From assembly GCA_963850765.1 (NCBI GenBank), contig CAWKMN010000003.1, forward strand, positions 682,001 to 746,000: a stretch of 64,000 bases of DNA. Direction: 5' to 3'. Positions 1-8,038 of this stretch are shown here, in pieces. The DNA comes from CAWKMN01 sp963850765 (GTDB lineage: Bacteria > Chloroflexota > Anaerolineae > Aggregatilineales > Aggregatilineaceae). Both the position numbers and the translations under genes were made by a program. Below the pieces are notes generated by a model that saw only the letters and a program-made list of their open reading frames with translations, made no database searches and was not told the origin of the DNA. Position 1 is the first letter of the stretch, and each line of letters begins with the position of its first letter.

Positions 1-392
1 GCGCCCAGGATCACGGAAAACGCGCGCACATAGGCATTGCCGTCACACATCAGGTACACGAACGCCATGCCCAAAGTAGCCAGCCCGGCGGTATAAAGCG
101 CCAGCCCGATATTCCCGCTGTCGCCCGGTGCGCGGCCGCCGCCGAACAGCTCATAGACCCCGTAGATGACGATCTGCGATCCCCAACTGTGATCGATCCA
201 GTCTTCGCCGTAGCGGGTATGGGAAAATGGGTCCGTCGTGGGGATCTCGCGGTGATCGACGATATATTCGCCGCTGCGGATGTGCCACCATGTATCCGTG
301 TCAGTGGGCACGCGCACCGCCATGACAAACAACAGGAGAAACAGAATCGCGACCATCAAGCGCTGGATTGTCAGCTTGCGGTAATGTTCCAT
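1..392 (-). CDS. Polytopic membrane protein, GT-C glycosyltransferase-like (5' part only)
   Basis: An open frame starts with ATG at 392 and runs off the left window edge without a stop, so only about 130 N-terminal residues are visible. They show a short basic cytoplasmic start, a transmembrane helix at about residues 12-28, then DTDTWWHIRSGEYI and later IPTTDPFSHTRYGEDW and HSW. This Asp-Trp-rich first extracytoplasmic loop is typical of multi-spanning GT-C-like proteins (dolichyl-phosphate-mannose mannosyltransferase or RgtA/B/C/D style). A further hydrophobic segment begins at about residue 90. Family knowledge suggests transfer of sugar from a lipid-linked donor outside the membrane. Substrate and full length cannot be known here. 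Confidence 0.7.
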   Translation of the reverse strand, partial: MEHYRKLTIQRLMVAILFLLLFVMAVRVPTDTDTWWHIRSGEYIVDHREIPTTDPFSHTRYGEDWIDHSWGSQIVIYGVYELFGGGRAPGDSGNIGLALYTAGLATLGMAFVYLMCDGNAYVRAFSVILG

Positions 393-523
393 TGTGCCCC
401 CTGCTGTTCGATCTGGAAACTTAACGAAAAACAGTAGCGCAGCCCCGCGGTCTCGTCAAAATTCCGCTGGCAAATCCGCGTGATCCGCCCTATGATCGGC
501 GCATACAGAGCGAGGACATAGCC

Positions 524-1303
524 ATGAATATGTTAAAACCCCTGCGCGACTGGGCCGCCCGCCTGCTCCAACCCGCTGAGGTCGATTCCAGTGCCGCGCA
601 CGAACAAACGGTGCAAAAGCTGCTTTCGGTTCACGGCATCCGCCTGGTCGAAACGGATCCCAAGGGCAACGCGCGCCCCTGGAAGCCGGATGAGATCAAC
701 CTGCTGATGGACACGCTGCACGGGCTGGGCCCAGCGTTCTACCAGCCGTTTCTGCGCACACCGATTCACCTGTGGATCGACCGGGGTCCGGGCGGCGGAT
801 CGTTTGGCAGCGGCTGGCTGCGCATCGGGGAACCGGGGCGCGACCTCTCGATCCTCTACCGCATCTTTCTGCACGAAGGTACGCATGCCTCGAACGAATA
901 TCGCGGCTGGCCCTACGAGAACACCTTCTGCACCCGTCCCGGCCTGGATTGGCGCAAGGACGGCGACACGTGGGTTCACCCGCGCCAGCAGGGCAAACCG
1001 CCGGAACCCGGCCAGTGGGAAACACTGCCGGTCGATTCGCGCGATGTGAGCACGGCTCCCGGCGAGGATCTGGCGGAGATGGTGCGCTACTATGTCCACT
1101 CCGTCAGGAATGAACGGGCATGGCTGTGGCCGCTGGATCTGGCGCAGCCGCCGCTTTACCTGTGGGATACCTCGCCGACGCGTTTTGTCTACGTGCGTGA
1201 CCATTTCCTCGCGCTGCCTGCCGACCACCCATGGTACAAGCGCCTGCCGGATGATCTGGAAGCACGCGCCGCCGCCAACCTGACCGTTCAAGGGGACCAT
1301 TAG
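524..1303 (+). CDS. Putative zinc metallopeptidase-like protein with HEGTH motif
   Basis: The protein has 259 residues and no signal peptide. Its main feature is HEGTH at residues 117-121, following a hydrophobic strand (LSILYRIFL), which is the arrangement of the zinc-binding helix of gluzincin metallopeptidases. An acidic helix, EDLAEMVRYY (181-190), lies about 60 residues on and could give the third ligand. The preceding region, with IHLWIDRGPG and a glycine-rich loop, resembles the edge strand of such folds. GAGG (511-515) is a reasonable ribosome binding site for this ATG. The next gene starts 4 bases after the stop, so the two are probably co-transcribed. I do not recognise a named family; peptidase activity is an inference from the motif. 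Confidence 0.6.
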   Translation: MNMLKPLRDWAARLLQPAEVDSSAAHEQTVQKLLSVHGIRLVETDPKGNARPWKPDEINLLMDTLHGLGPAFYQPFLRTPIHLWIDRGPGGGSFGSGWLRIGEPGRDLSILYRIFLHEGTHASNEYRGWPYENTFCTRPGLDWRKDGDTWVHPRQQGKPPEPGQWETLPVDSRDVSTAPGEDLAEMVRYYVHSVRNERAWLWPLDLAQPPLYLWDTSPTRFVYVRDHFLALPADHPWYKRLPDDLEARAAANLTVQGDH

Positions 1304-1307
1304 CACC

Positions 1308-1658
1308 ATGCTCAACCCCGCGTATATCGCCATCGGCAAGGATGGACACGTAACTCTCTACTGGGGCGATGGGACGGAGCAGCACAAAGAGGTGATTCTG
1401 CGCGGGCCGCGTGTCAGCAACAACCGGGAATTCATCGAAGTAATCGAGGAGATCAAAGCGTGGGCCGAGGAAAACGGCTACACGGTGGTCGTCCCGGCCT
1501 ACGATCTCGAAGAGCCGGAGAACGTCGAGATCGACATCCCCGACGATGAGGCCAGCCAGATAACGGTTGATGACGTTGACGACCTGATGGACGATCTGTT
1601 CTCGGCGGGCGACGATGAGGTTGATGAATATGATGCCAGCGAGGATTATTTCCGGTAG
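1308..1658 (+). CDS. Hypothetical acidic protein
   Basis: A 116-residue soluble protein with no recognised family. The N-terminal half looks folded (AYIAIGKDGHVTLYWGDGT, then a helix FIEVIEEIKAWAEENGY). The C-terminal 45 residues are extremely acidic, with runs such as DDVDDLMDDLFSAGDDEVDEYD, and are probably disordered or act as a nucleic-acid-mimicking or metal-binding tail. It sits 4 bases downstream of the HEGTH protein, so a functional link to that gene is plausible but unproven. Confidence 0.65.
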   Translation: MLNPAYIAIGKDGHVTLYWGDGTEQHKEVILRGPRVSNNREFIEVIEEIKAWAEENGYTVVVPAYDLEEPENVEIDIPDDEASQITVDDVDDLMDDLFSAGDDEVDEYDASEDYFR

Positions 1659-1663
1659 CAGGC

Positions 1664-1690
1664 AAAAATAAAGCCCCGCGATGGCGGGGC
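1664..1690 (-). terminator. Rho-independent terminator of the Flp pilin gene
   Basis: GCCCCGC (1673-1679) and GCGGGGC (1684-1690) form a 7-bp stem with a 4-base loop. On the minus strand it is followed by a T-rich tract (TTTATTTTTG). It lies 23 bases after the pilin stop codon. On the plus strand no T-run follows, so it mainly serves the minus-strand gene. Confidence 0.8.
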
Positions 1691-1713
1691 CTGGATTAAA
1701 AAGACCGCTGAGA

Positions 1714-1860
1714 TTACAGGTTCTGGACGATGTTCGAGAAGATGTTGCCGATGGCCGGGCCAACCAGGACCAGGATGATGATCACGACGACCGCGACCAG
1801 GACGAGAATAAGTGCGTACTCAACAAGGCCCTGACCTTCTTCACGAGGTTGATACAGCAT
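1714..1860 (-). CDS. flp: Flp/Fap-type pilin
   Basis: A 48-residue protein. A short charged N-terminus (MLYQPREEGQG) is followed by LVEYALILVLVAVVVIIILV and a short polar tail ending NIVQNL. The Glu five positions into the hydrophobic stretch and the xxGQGLVEYALI signature are diagnostic of Flp pilins. These are processed by a TadV-like prepilin peptidase at Gly-Gln/Gly-Leu and assembled by a Tad apparatus for adhesion. A strong AAGGAG ribosome binding site precedes the ATG by about 8 bases. It is monocistronic, with its own terminator. No tad assembly genes lie in this window, so the machinery must be elsewhere. Confidence 0.88.
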   Translation of the reverse strand: MLYQPREEGQGLVEYALILVLVAVVVIIILVLVGPAIGNIFSNIVQNL

Positions 1861-1889
1861 TTTGAATACTCCTTGGGATAGATGATTAC

Positions 1890-2290
1890 CGAATTGAGTT
1901 CATCATACCGCGTTTCCGGGCCCAAATCAAGCCCTGTGGAAACATTTTATTAACCCTTTATGACTTTTTTCCTAGAGCCCGTTATGCACTTTTAGCCCCT
2001 TTCCCCGTGCGTGCGTCCCGCAAGCGGGTTGCTCGCTTCACCGTGTGGGGAAAGCGGAGAGCTCAAATCCCTCATCGGCATCAAGATAAGGAATCAAGGC
2101 TCGGTATACTCGCTAATTGACCCCTCCCCTGTAGAGGTCCCCTCCCCGTGCGGGGAGGGATTTAGGGAGGGGTAAAACGACGCACCAAGATGCAATGGGG
2201 AAGTCCCTCTCCACCCGGTGGGGAGGGATTTAGGGAGGGGCTCACCTACAGGAAAAGTCACTCGCTAAGGTGGCGCCAATGCATTACACC
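1890..2290. repeat. Gene-free stretch with copies of a GC-rich palindromic repeat
   Basis: No gene is seen. The stretch holds at least three pieces of a repeat that recurs at 7922-8031 and 19069-19180. One is a CCCCTTTCCCC...GGGGAAAG palindrome (about 1999-2055). One is a CCCTCCCC...GGGGAGGGATTTAGGGAGGGG hairpin (2121-2172). One is a TCCCTCTCC...GGGGAGGGATTTAGGGAGGGG hairpin (2203-2240). The last two are in opposite orientation to the copies at the other loci. Confidence 0.75.
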
Positions 2291-2323
2291 CTCTAGCCCA
2301 CACCGCAGGGCCGGCCTGTCCCC

Positions 2324-3352
2324 TTACTCGGCGGGCTGGCGGTAGCGTTCCACAATCGTCGGGATGAGATAATCGTTGAACGCGCGCTCAAGGTTGTAAT
2401 CGGGCGACCAGCCCCAATCACGGCGAGCCGCGCCGTCATCCAGTCCGCTCGGCCAGCTATCCACGATCCCCTGCCGGGCATCGGATGGCGCGAACGTGAT
2501 GCGCGCGTCAGGGAATGCCTGCCGGACCAGATCGGCCAGTTCCGCCGCCGAACGGCTGAAGCTCGTCACGTTGTACACATCCCGCGTCAGCTGCTCGCGG
2601 GGAGCCGAGCCCAGCGTCAGCAGCGCCTTGATCGCATCTGGCATCGCCATGAATGGAATGGTGGTATCTTCGCGCACAAAACACGCGTAAGGTTTGCCCT
2701 GCGCCGCCGCGTGCAGCATCTCCGGCGCGAAGTCGCTGGTGCCGCCGGTGGGTATCGTCATGGCGCTGATCAGCCCCGGAAAGCGCACACAGCGAAAATC
2801 CACGCCGATCGATTTATGCGCCGATAGCTGCCGGTAGTGATGGGCATAATAGCGCCCAAGGTGCTCGCAGTAGAGCTTGTTGCAGCCGTACATGGTGATC
2901 GGGCTCAGATGTTGGTCCTCACATACATCACCGGCTTCGTTTTTGGTGGCGAGATCGGGCAGCCCATAGGATGCGATCGAGCTGGCATAGATGAATTTGA
3001 CGGGCCGGGCGCGGGTCACGCTTTGATCCACGGCGACCTTCAGCAAATTTACCGTTCCCTGCACGTTGACCCGGTGCGCGTTCTCCGGGTTGAATTCCGA
3101 ACTGGTAGACAGCAGCGCGGCCAGGTGGTAGATCGTGTCGATCTCATACTCGGTGTCCAGCGTTTCGAGGAGTTCCATATCGAGAATATCCCCGACAATC
3201 GTCCGGGCAACCAGTTCCCGTATCGGCCGCTCAACGCGCTTCAGGTCCAGCACCACCAGGGGAAGCTGGTCGGGCAGATTGGCCAGGGCTCCGATCAGCC
3301 CATGTCCCACTTCGCCATTCGCGCCGGTAATGAGGGTAATTTTTCGTCGCAA
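2324..3352 (-). CDS. NAD-dependent SDR, L-threonine 3-dehydrogenase-like
   Basis: A 342-residue extended short-chain dehydrogenase. The Rossmann motif TGANGEVG is at 9-16, a Ser in IYASSIASYG at about 121-130, and the catalytic YGCNK (Tyr155-Lys159) follows. The second half carries signatures shared with SDR-type L-threonine dehydrogenases: RFPGLIS, GGTSDFA, a MPDAIKALL segment, YNVTSFS, DSWPSGLDDGAARRDWGW and a C-terminal helical tail. The reaction would be NAD+-dependent oxidation of L-threonine to 2-amino-3-ketobutyrate. A related sugar-nucleotide epimerase role cannot be excluded. It stands alone on the minus strand. Confidence 0.78.
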   Translation of the reverse strand: MRRKITLITGANGEVGHGLIGALANLPDQLPLVVLDLKRVERPIRELVARTIVGDILDMELLETLDTEYEIDTIYHLAALLSTSSEFNPENAHRVNVQGTVNLLKVAVDQSVTRARPVKFIYASSIASYGLPDLATKNEAGDVCEDQHLSPITMYGCNKLYCEHLGRYYAHHYRQLSAHKSIGVDFRCVRFPGLISAMTIPTGGTSDFAPEMLHAAAQGKPYACFVREDTTIPFMAMPDAIKALLTLGSAPREQLTRDVYNVTSFSRSAAELADLVRQAFPDARITFAPSDARQGIVDSWPSGLDDGAARRDWGWSPDYNLERAFNDYLIPTIVERYRQPAE

Positions 3353-3494
3353 GATCTTGTCCTTTGCACAAAATAACCATAGTTGCTCCTGATTTTAACG
3401 GCCCCAAACCGTCCTCACAAGTGGCACTCGGCAGGAAATCAACAGGGGCGCATGACGCCATACGCCCCTGTCCCGCTGGATGGAAATCGGTCTG

Positions 3495-4452
3495 TTATTC
3501 GGCCGTCTCTGCCGCCGGTGCCCAGGTATTCAGCGGCACGCCCACCAGCGCCGGGATCACCGCCACGGTCGCCACGACGTTATCGCCCGGCATGGCCTCC
3601 TGAAAGCTGAACGACCCGCTCTCGTTTTGCATCGAAAGCAGCCAATCCTGCGGGTTGTTCCACTCGGCGAGATCCTGCTCGTTCGCCACCAGGGCCTGAA
3701 CGACCAATGCCGTCGAATTGGTATCGCTGTCCGTGCCAAAATCGCTCGGACTCTGGTACGGCCAGCCGCCGTCTTCGTTCTGGATCGCTTGCAGATACGC
3801 GAGTCCCGCTTCCACGGCATCGGCGGAATCGGTCAGGGCCAGCGCTTGCAGGCATAACCCGGTGGTATTCGTATCGGACGCCTCGCCCGCCATGAATCCC
3901 CAGCCGCCGTCCTCATTCTGTGCGGCGGTCAACGCTTCGACTGCGTTCTCCGGCAGTTCCGTGCCCGCGTTTTGCAGCGCGATCAGCGCCGTGCAGTGAT
4001 CAAACGCCCCGTTCCCGAAAATACCTTCCTCAGATTGCAGCGCCAGCAGATCGTCGATCAGGTTGTGCCCACCGAAATCTACCGGATCGTCGCCCGCCGC
4101 GACCAGCGCCGCTGATCACTTTGGCGATAGCGCCCGCGGTCAACTCACCGCCCCCGCTCACCTGGGCTTCCAGGAACGCCAGCGTATTGGCCATCGTGAC
4201 GGTCAGTGCAGTTTTGTTTGCTTCACTCGCACTCTGGGTCCCCGCGATGATCGCCACGACGACATCCGCCGTCGTCGCCAGATCGCTTTCGGGCGCGAAC
4301 CCGTTGCTGAAGCCGCCATCGTCGCTCTGTATGGTTTGAAGGTACGCAATCGCCTGCTCTATCGCGGCGTTATCGTCATCCTGTGCCAGCGCCGGCAGCG
4401 CCGCAGTCATCAGGCTCACGATCAACATCAATGCAGCAATTCGCTTGAACAT
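3495..4452 (-). CDS. Secreted terpenoid-cyclase-like alpha/alpha-barrel protein under B12 riboswitch (frameshifted)
   Basis: The N-terminal part (4452 to about 4110) starts with a signal peptide ending ALPALAQ. It continues with helical repeats of the squalene-cyclase/prenyltransferase kind (AIAYLQTIQSDDGGF). A single-base frameshift near 4105-4115 breaks the frame. The frame resumes as GDDPVDFGGHNLIDDLLALQ and runs to the stop at 3495 with further repeats (AAQNEDGGWGF, YLQAIQNEDGGWPY, WLLSMQNESGSFSF). The whole is about 318 residues. The same fold is used by eukaryotic transcobalamin and intrinsic factor. With the cobalamin riboswitch directly upstream, a surface cobalamin-capturing role is the best hypothesis. 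It is inference; binding residues are not visible. Confidence 0.75.
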
Positions 4453-4480
4453 GGTTTTCTCCTTTTAAACAACTGGGACC

Positions 4481-4518
4481 AACAAACAAAAACGCCATTC
4501 CAGATCACGGAAAGGCGT
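4481..4518 (-). terminator. Terminator-type expression platform of the cobalamin riboswitch
   Basis: On the minus strand ACGCCTTTCC pairs with GGAATGGCGT (one T-T mismatch) across a 7-base loop. A T-rich tract (TTTTTGTTTGTT) follows at once, some 30-60 bases before the ATG at 4452. This is a standard intrinsic terminator placed between aptamer and gene, and would give ligand-dependent premature termination. Confidence 0.75.
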
Positions 4519-4524
4519 CAAACG

Positions 4525-4705
4525 ATCACAACAGGATCTGTCGCCACCCCCGATCCGCGAGAGATGCTCTCGACACACACGTTCCAGGTGGGTAATCTGG
4601 CTTTGCGGGTGGTGTTCCACCCACATTACAGCTGCGGGACAGCGCCGGACTCTGACCGGCTTCCCCCATTTTGACCTTGGCTTCCGAGCCTTTGGTCGCC
4701 TGGAA
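4525..4705 (-). promoter_or_regulatory. Cobalamin riboswitch
   Basis: The minus strand shows the conserved core of cobalamin riboswitches in the right order: GGGGGAAGCCGGTCAGAGTC, then CTGTCCCGCAGCTGTAATG (the CCCGC..CTGT box), a GTGGGTGGAACACCACCC hairpin, and GCCAGATTACCCACCTGG. The flanking arms around 4690 and 4540 close the multi-helix junction. It precedes the secreted alpha/alpha-barrel gene and its terminator hairpin. In known family members binding of a cobalamin turns expression off. Exact ends are estimated. Confidence 0.92.
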
Positions 4706-4760
4706 ACGAATGATTCAGTTTGGACGATAATATACCGCTGCTGGCGCGTTACTCCTCCAA

Positions 4761-5147
4761 CTATTGATGGTCGGGCGATTCGCCCCGATCGATGGTCGCG
4801 ACAAACGCGATGGCGAGGGTCTGCGTGTGGCTGAGACTCACCTGCCAGTCGCACAAGCCCAGTTCATCCGCCAACCGCGCCGCCGAGTTGTACAGCCGCA
4901 GGTGCGGCCGCCCGGCCTCATCCGACCAGATCTCGATATCCACCCAGCACACGTCTCCAATCCCGGTGCCAAGTGCTTTAGCCGCAGCTTCTTTGGCAGC
5001 AAACCGTGCCGCCAACCGCGCCGGGATCTCACGCGACTGCTCGCGCTCCGTTGCGGTGAAAAATCGCGCATAAAAGCGTTCGCCGTGCCGCTCCATCGCC
5101 TGCCGGATGCGCTCGACCTCGATCATATCCACGCCAATTCGCAGCAT
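4761..5147 (-). CDS. acpS: Holo-[acyl-carrier-protein] synthase
   Basis: A 128-residue protein matching the AcpS family in length and motifs. GVDMIEVERI (5-14) holds the metal-binding Asp7. RFAAKEAAAKALG (48-60) holds the second acidic ligand Glu53. VSLSHTQTLAIAFV near the C-terminus is the third conserved block. It transfers the 4'-phosphopantetheine arm from coenzyme A to apo-ACP in the cytoplasm, making ACP active in fatty-acid synthesis. It lies 25 bases downstream of the M16 peptidase pair on the same strand, so it is probably the last gene of that unit. Confidence 0.93.
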   Translation of the reverse strand: MLRIGVDMIEVERIRQAMERHGERFYARFFTATEREQSREIPARLAARFAAKEAAAKALGTGIGDVCWVDIEIWSDEAGRPHLRLYNSAARLADELGLCDWQVSLSHTQTLAIAFVATIDRGESPDHQ

Positions 5148-5172
5148 GTGTCAGGTTCCTCGCCCAGCGGAC

Positions 5173-6465
5173 CTATGAGCCGGCGGGCAGTTCCGGCCCC
5201 GCCACGGCCAGCGCGAACACATCCGGGTTGAGATAATGTCGCGCCGCTGCCAGCACATCATCGACCGTGATCGCGTTGACAAGATCCGCATAGCGCCGCA
5301 GATAATCCAGCCCCAATTGGTAGCGCTCCATGCTCAGGATCGAACCCGCTACGCCCTCATTGCTCTCAAGCTGGAGCGGCAGCCGCCCAATGAAATTGGC
5401 CTTGTTATCGGCCAGTTCGTCCTCGCTGACCGGCTCGCGCACCAGCCGTCGGATCTCACCCTGAATCACGTCGATGGCGCGGTAGACGTTCGCCGGATCA
5501 ACGCCGGCCACGACGCGCCAGGGTCCCGGCCCCAGCCCGCCATCGAGCCGGCTGAAGCTGTAGTAGGCCATCCCGTTTTGCTCGCGCACCACGGTCCCAA
5601 TCCGCCCGTACATGCCAAACACGCCCAGGATGCTGTTCGCCAGATTGGCCGCCTGCCAGTCCTCAGCAAACCGCGAGGGGCCGGGTCCGCCCAATACGAG
5701 ATCGTTCTGACTCTTGCCGGGCATCGTGTGGATCTGCTGGCGGGCTGTGCCGATCGGCGGCACCGGCGGGAGTTCCGGCGGCACCGGCTGGTCGGGCCGC
5801 GCCCAGTCGCCAAAGTAAGTCTCCACCAGGCGGATCGCTTCTTCGGTCTGCACCGCCCCGACGACCGCGATCACCATGCCGCACGGTCCGAAATAGCGCT
5901 GATGGAACGCGATCAGGTGATCGCGAGTGAGCGCGGATACGCTCTCAATCGTGCCATCCGTCGAGCGGCTGTAGGGGTGTTCGGCAGGATACACCAGTTC
6001 GCGGAACAGGCGACTGGCGGTATAGCGGGTGTCCTGCTCATGCACTTTCAGCCCGGTGATGGTTTGCCCGCGCAGGCGCTCGACGTATTCCGGGGGAAAG
6101 ACCGGGCGACGCAGCGCATCCGCCAGCAGATCGAGCAGCATCGGCAGATCCTCTGCCAGACTCTTGCCGCTGAACCCGGCCGTGTGATGGCCGCTGCCGA
6201 TCGACAGGCTTGCGCCGTTGCCTTCCAGCAGCTCGTAAATCGTGGCGAAGTCCCGTTTCTCGGTGCCGCGCATCAGCATCGACGCGGCAAACGAGGCCAG
6301 CCCATTTAGTTCGACCGGCTCGAACAGCGCGCCGGCTTCGATTGAGCCGGCAATCACCACCGACGGTGCGTGATGATTTTCGCGCACCAGGATCACAATC
6401 CCGTTGGGCAGTTCGCGGCGCGTAATATCGTCAGGGCCGGGCAGCGTATTCAGATGCATGCTCAT
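5173..6465 (-). CDS. M16 family peptidase-like protein, probably non-catalytic partner
   Basis: About 430 residues with the M16 (pitrilysin/MPP-like) fold: an N-terminal domain LPNGIVILVRENHHAPSVVIAG, a central RGQTITGLKVHEQDTRYTASRLFRELVYPAEHPYSR block and a C-terminal M16C domain. Where active members have HxxEH, this one reads GLASFAASM, so the zinc site is missing. The chosen ATG at 6465 overlaps the upstream TGA (ATGA) and has GGAG before it; a longer start at 6531 would lie inside the upstream gene. Known M16B systems pair an active with an inactive subunit, as the two adjacent genes here appear to do. Confidence 0.85.
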   Translation of the reverse strand: MSMHLNTLPGPDDITRRELPNGIVILVRENHHAPSVVIAGSIEAGALFEPVELNGLASFAASMLMRGTEKRDFATIYELLEGNGASLSIGSGHHTAGFSGKSLAEDLPMLLDLLADALRRPVFPPEYVERLRGQTITGLKVHEQDTRYTASRLFRELVYPAEHPYSRSTDGTIESVSALTRDHLIAFHQRYFGPCGMVIAVVGAVQTEEAIRLVETYFGDWARPDQPVPPELPPVPPIGTARQQIHTMPGKSQNDLVLGGPGPSRFAEDWQAANLANSILGVFGMYGRIGTVVREQNGMAYYSFSRLDGGLGPGPWRVVAGVDPANVYRAIDVIQGEIRRLVREPVSEDELADNKANFIGRLPLQLESNEGVAGSILSMERYQLGLDYLRRYADLVNAITVDDVLAAARHYLNPDVFALAVAGPELPAGS

Positions 6466-7787
6466 TGCTGGATCTCCTCGGCCGTCATTTCGCGGGCCCC
6501 TTCTGCTGCGCCGTTGGTGGGGATAAACCATCCAACCGTGCGCTGAGACGGCCGCAGATAGCGAGCGGCCGCATCATGAACATCGTCCAGCGTGACGGCG
6601 TCCAGTTGTTCCAGATAGCGCTCATACCATGTATAGCTCAGAAAATTCTCTGAAAAGGCCAGCCAGAACGCCAGCCCGGTCACGCTCTCGACCCCATACG
6701 CAAACAGCGCTTTGGCCTGCTTTTTGGCTTTGTCCAGTTCCGCCTGGGTGATCTCGCCGCCGCGCACGCGATCCAGTTCGGCATCCAGCGCCGCCTGGAT
6801 TTCGTCGGGTGTGCGCCCGTCACGTGCCGTCAGTGTGATCCCGAACAGGTAGGGATCGATCGACGGGGACAGGCTGCCGCCCACGCTCGCCGCCAGTTCA
6901 GTTTCGACGAGCGCCCGGTATAAGCGAGAGGTGCGGTTGCCCGCCCCACCCCCACCCGGCGCGCTGGCTCCAACCAGCACGCTGCTGACCAGCGCCAGCT
7001 TGAACCAGTCGGGATGAGTCGCTTCCGGCGCGCGGTAGCCGGTGTAGAGATAAACCGCGTTGCCCTCGCGCTCGACAAGCACTTTGCGCTCACCCTGCTG
7101 CGGCGGCTCCATACGCGCCACCAGGGGCACGTCCGGCCCTGGTGCCAGATGACCATAGAGTTCTTCAATGCGCGCCAGCATCGAAGCCGTGTCAAAGTCC
7201 CCAACCGCGACGGCGATGGCATTGTTCGGCGCGTAGTACCGCCTGTAATGGTTGTACAGATCATCGCGGGTCATGGTTTTGAGATCGGCCATATCGCCGA
7301 GCACATGGTGATGGTACGGATGCACGCGAAAGGCGGCAGCGCGCGTCTCTTCAAACAGCCAGAACAGCGGCGAATTCTCGGACCCCTGTCGTTCGGAGAT
7401 GATGACGGTGCGTTCGGATTCGACTTCGTGCGGGTGGAACTGCGCGCTGACCATGCGATCGGCTTCGGCTTGCAGGGCCAGATCGATGCGGTGCGCGGGC
7501 ATGGTTTCGTGGTACGCGGTGTAATCGATCCAGGTCTGCGCGTTCCAGGTGCCCCCCTCGCGGTCGATGGCTTTATCCAGCACGCCCGCCGGGAATTTCT
7601 CGGTCCCTTTGAACATCATGTGCTCAACCCAGTGAGAGACTCCGGTTTGCCCGGTGTGCTCGTTCCGGCTGCCCACCCGATACAGCACCCACCAACTGAT
7701 CACCGGCGCGGTGTGGACCTCTCTCAGCAAGACGACGAGTCCGTTATCCAGCACATGCCGCGTGACCGGACTGCCTTGTTCGGCCAT
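6462..7787 (-). CDS. M16 family zinc peptidase (active subunit)
   Basis: A 441-residue protein with the inverted zinc motif HWVEH at 52-56 (GVSHWVEHMMFKGTEKFP). A downstream EADRMVSAQFHPHEVESERTVIISE region supplies the third glutamate. A second M16C domain follows (about 180-370, with AVAVGDFDT). Such proteins cleave short peptides or processing intermediates inside a clamshell chamber. It forms an ATGA-overlapped pair with the motif-less M16 protein that follows, so a heterodimer is likely. No signal peptide is visible, suggesting a cytoplasmic location. Confidence 0.9.
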   Translation of the reverse strand: MAEQGSPVTRHVLDNGLVVLLREVHTAPVISWWVLYRVGSRNEHTGQTGVSHWVEHMMFKGTEKFPAGVLDKAIDREGGTWNAQTWIDYTAYHETMPAHRIDLALQAEADRMVSAQFHPHEVESERTVIISERQGSENSPLFWLFEETRAAAFRVHPYHHHVLGDMADLKTMTRDDLYNHYRRYYAPNNAIAVAVGDFDTASMLARIEELYGHLAPGPDVPLVARMEPPQQGERKVLVEREGNAVYLYTGYRAPEATHPDWFKLALVSSVLVGASAPGGGGAGNRTSRLYRALVETELAASVGGSLSPSIDPYLFGITLTARDGRTPDEIQAALDAELDRVRGGEITQAELDKAKKQAKALFAYGVESVTGLAFWLAFSENFLSYTWYERYLEQLDAVTLDDVHDAAARYLRPSQRTVGWFIPTNGAAEGAREMTAEEIQQ

Positions 7788-7921
7788 ATGGTCCCCTTTC
7801 GACAGCCAATCAACCCTGCCGATAGTTTAGCAGGGATACCGTGTAACCGGCATCCCTGCTCTCAGCGTTATTCCATTGCGAGATTATGTGGAGGGAGGCG
7901 ACGAATCTGGCGCGAGTTATA

Positions 7922-8031
7922 GCCCCTCCCTAAATCCCTCCCCGTAAACGGAGAGGGACTTGAAACGCGGCGGCCACGCAGACGCGGCCGCCCCTTTCTC
8001 CGCGTGCGGGGAAAGGGGACTGGGGGATAGG
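7922..8031. repeat. GC-rich palindromic intergenic element, full copy
   Basis: It starts with CCCTCCCTAAATCCCTCCCC, continues to GGAGAGGGACTTG, and ends with CCCCTTTCTCC...GGGGAAAGGGGACTGGGGG. The two halves each form a hairpin. A near-identical two-part copy is at 19069-19180 and partial copies lie at 1999-2240. No coding content is seen. Confidence 0.8.
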
Positions 8032-8038
8032 AGGCAGT

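Noticed and set aside
533..1763. Long open frames opposite the HEGTH and acidic protein genes
   Set aside because: They are arginine-rich antisense shadows of high-GC coding sequence, lack ribosome binding sites, and show no family motifs.
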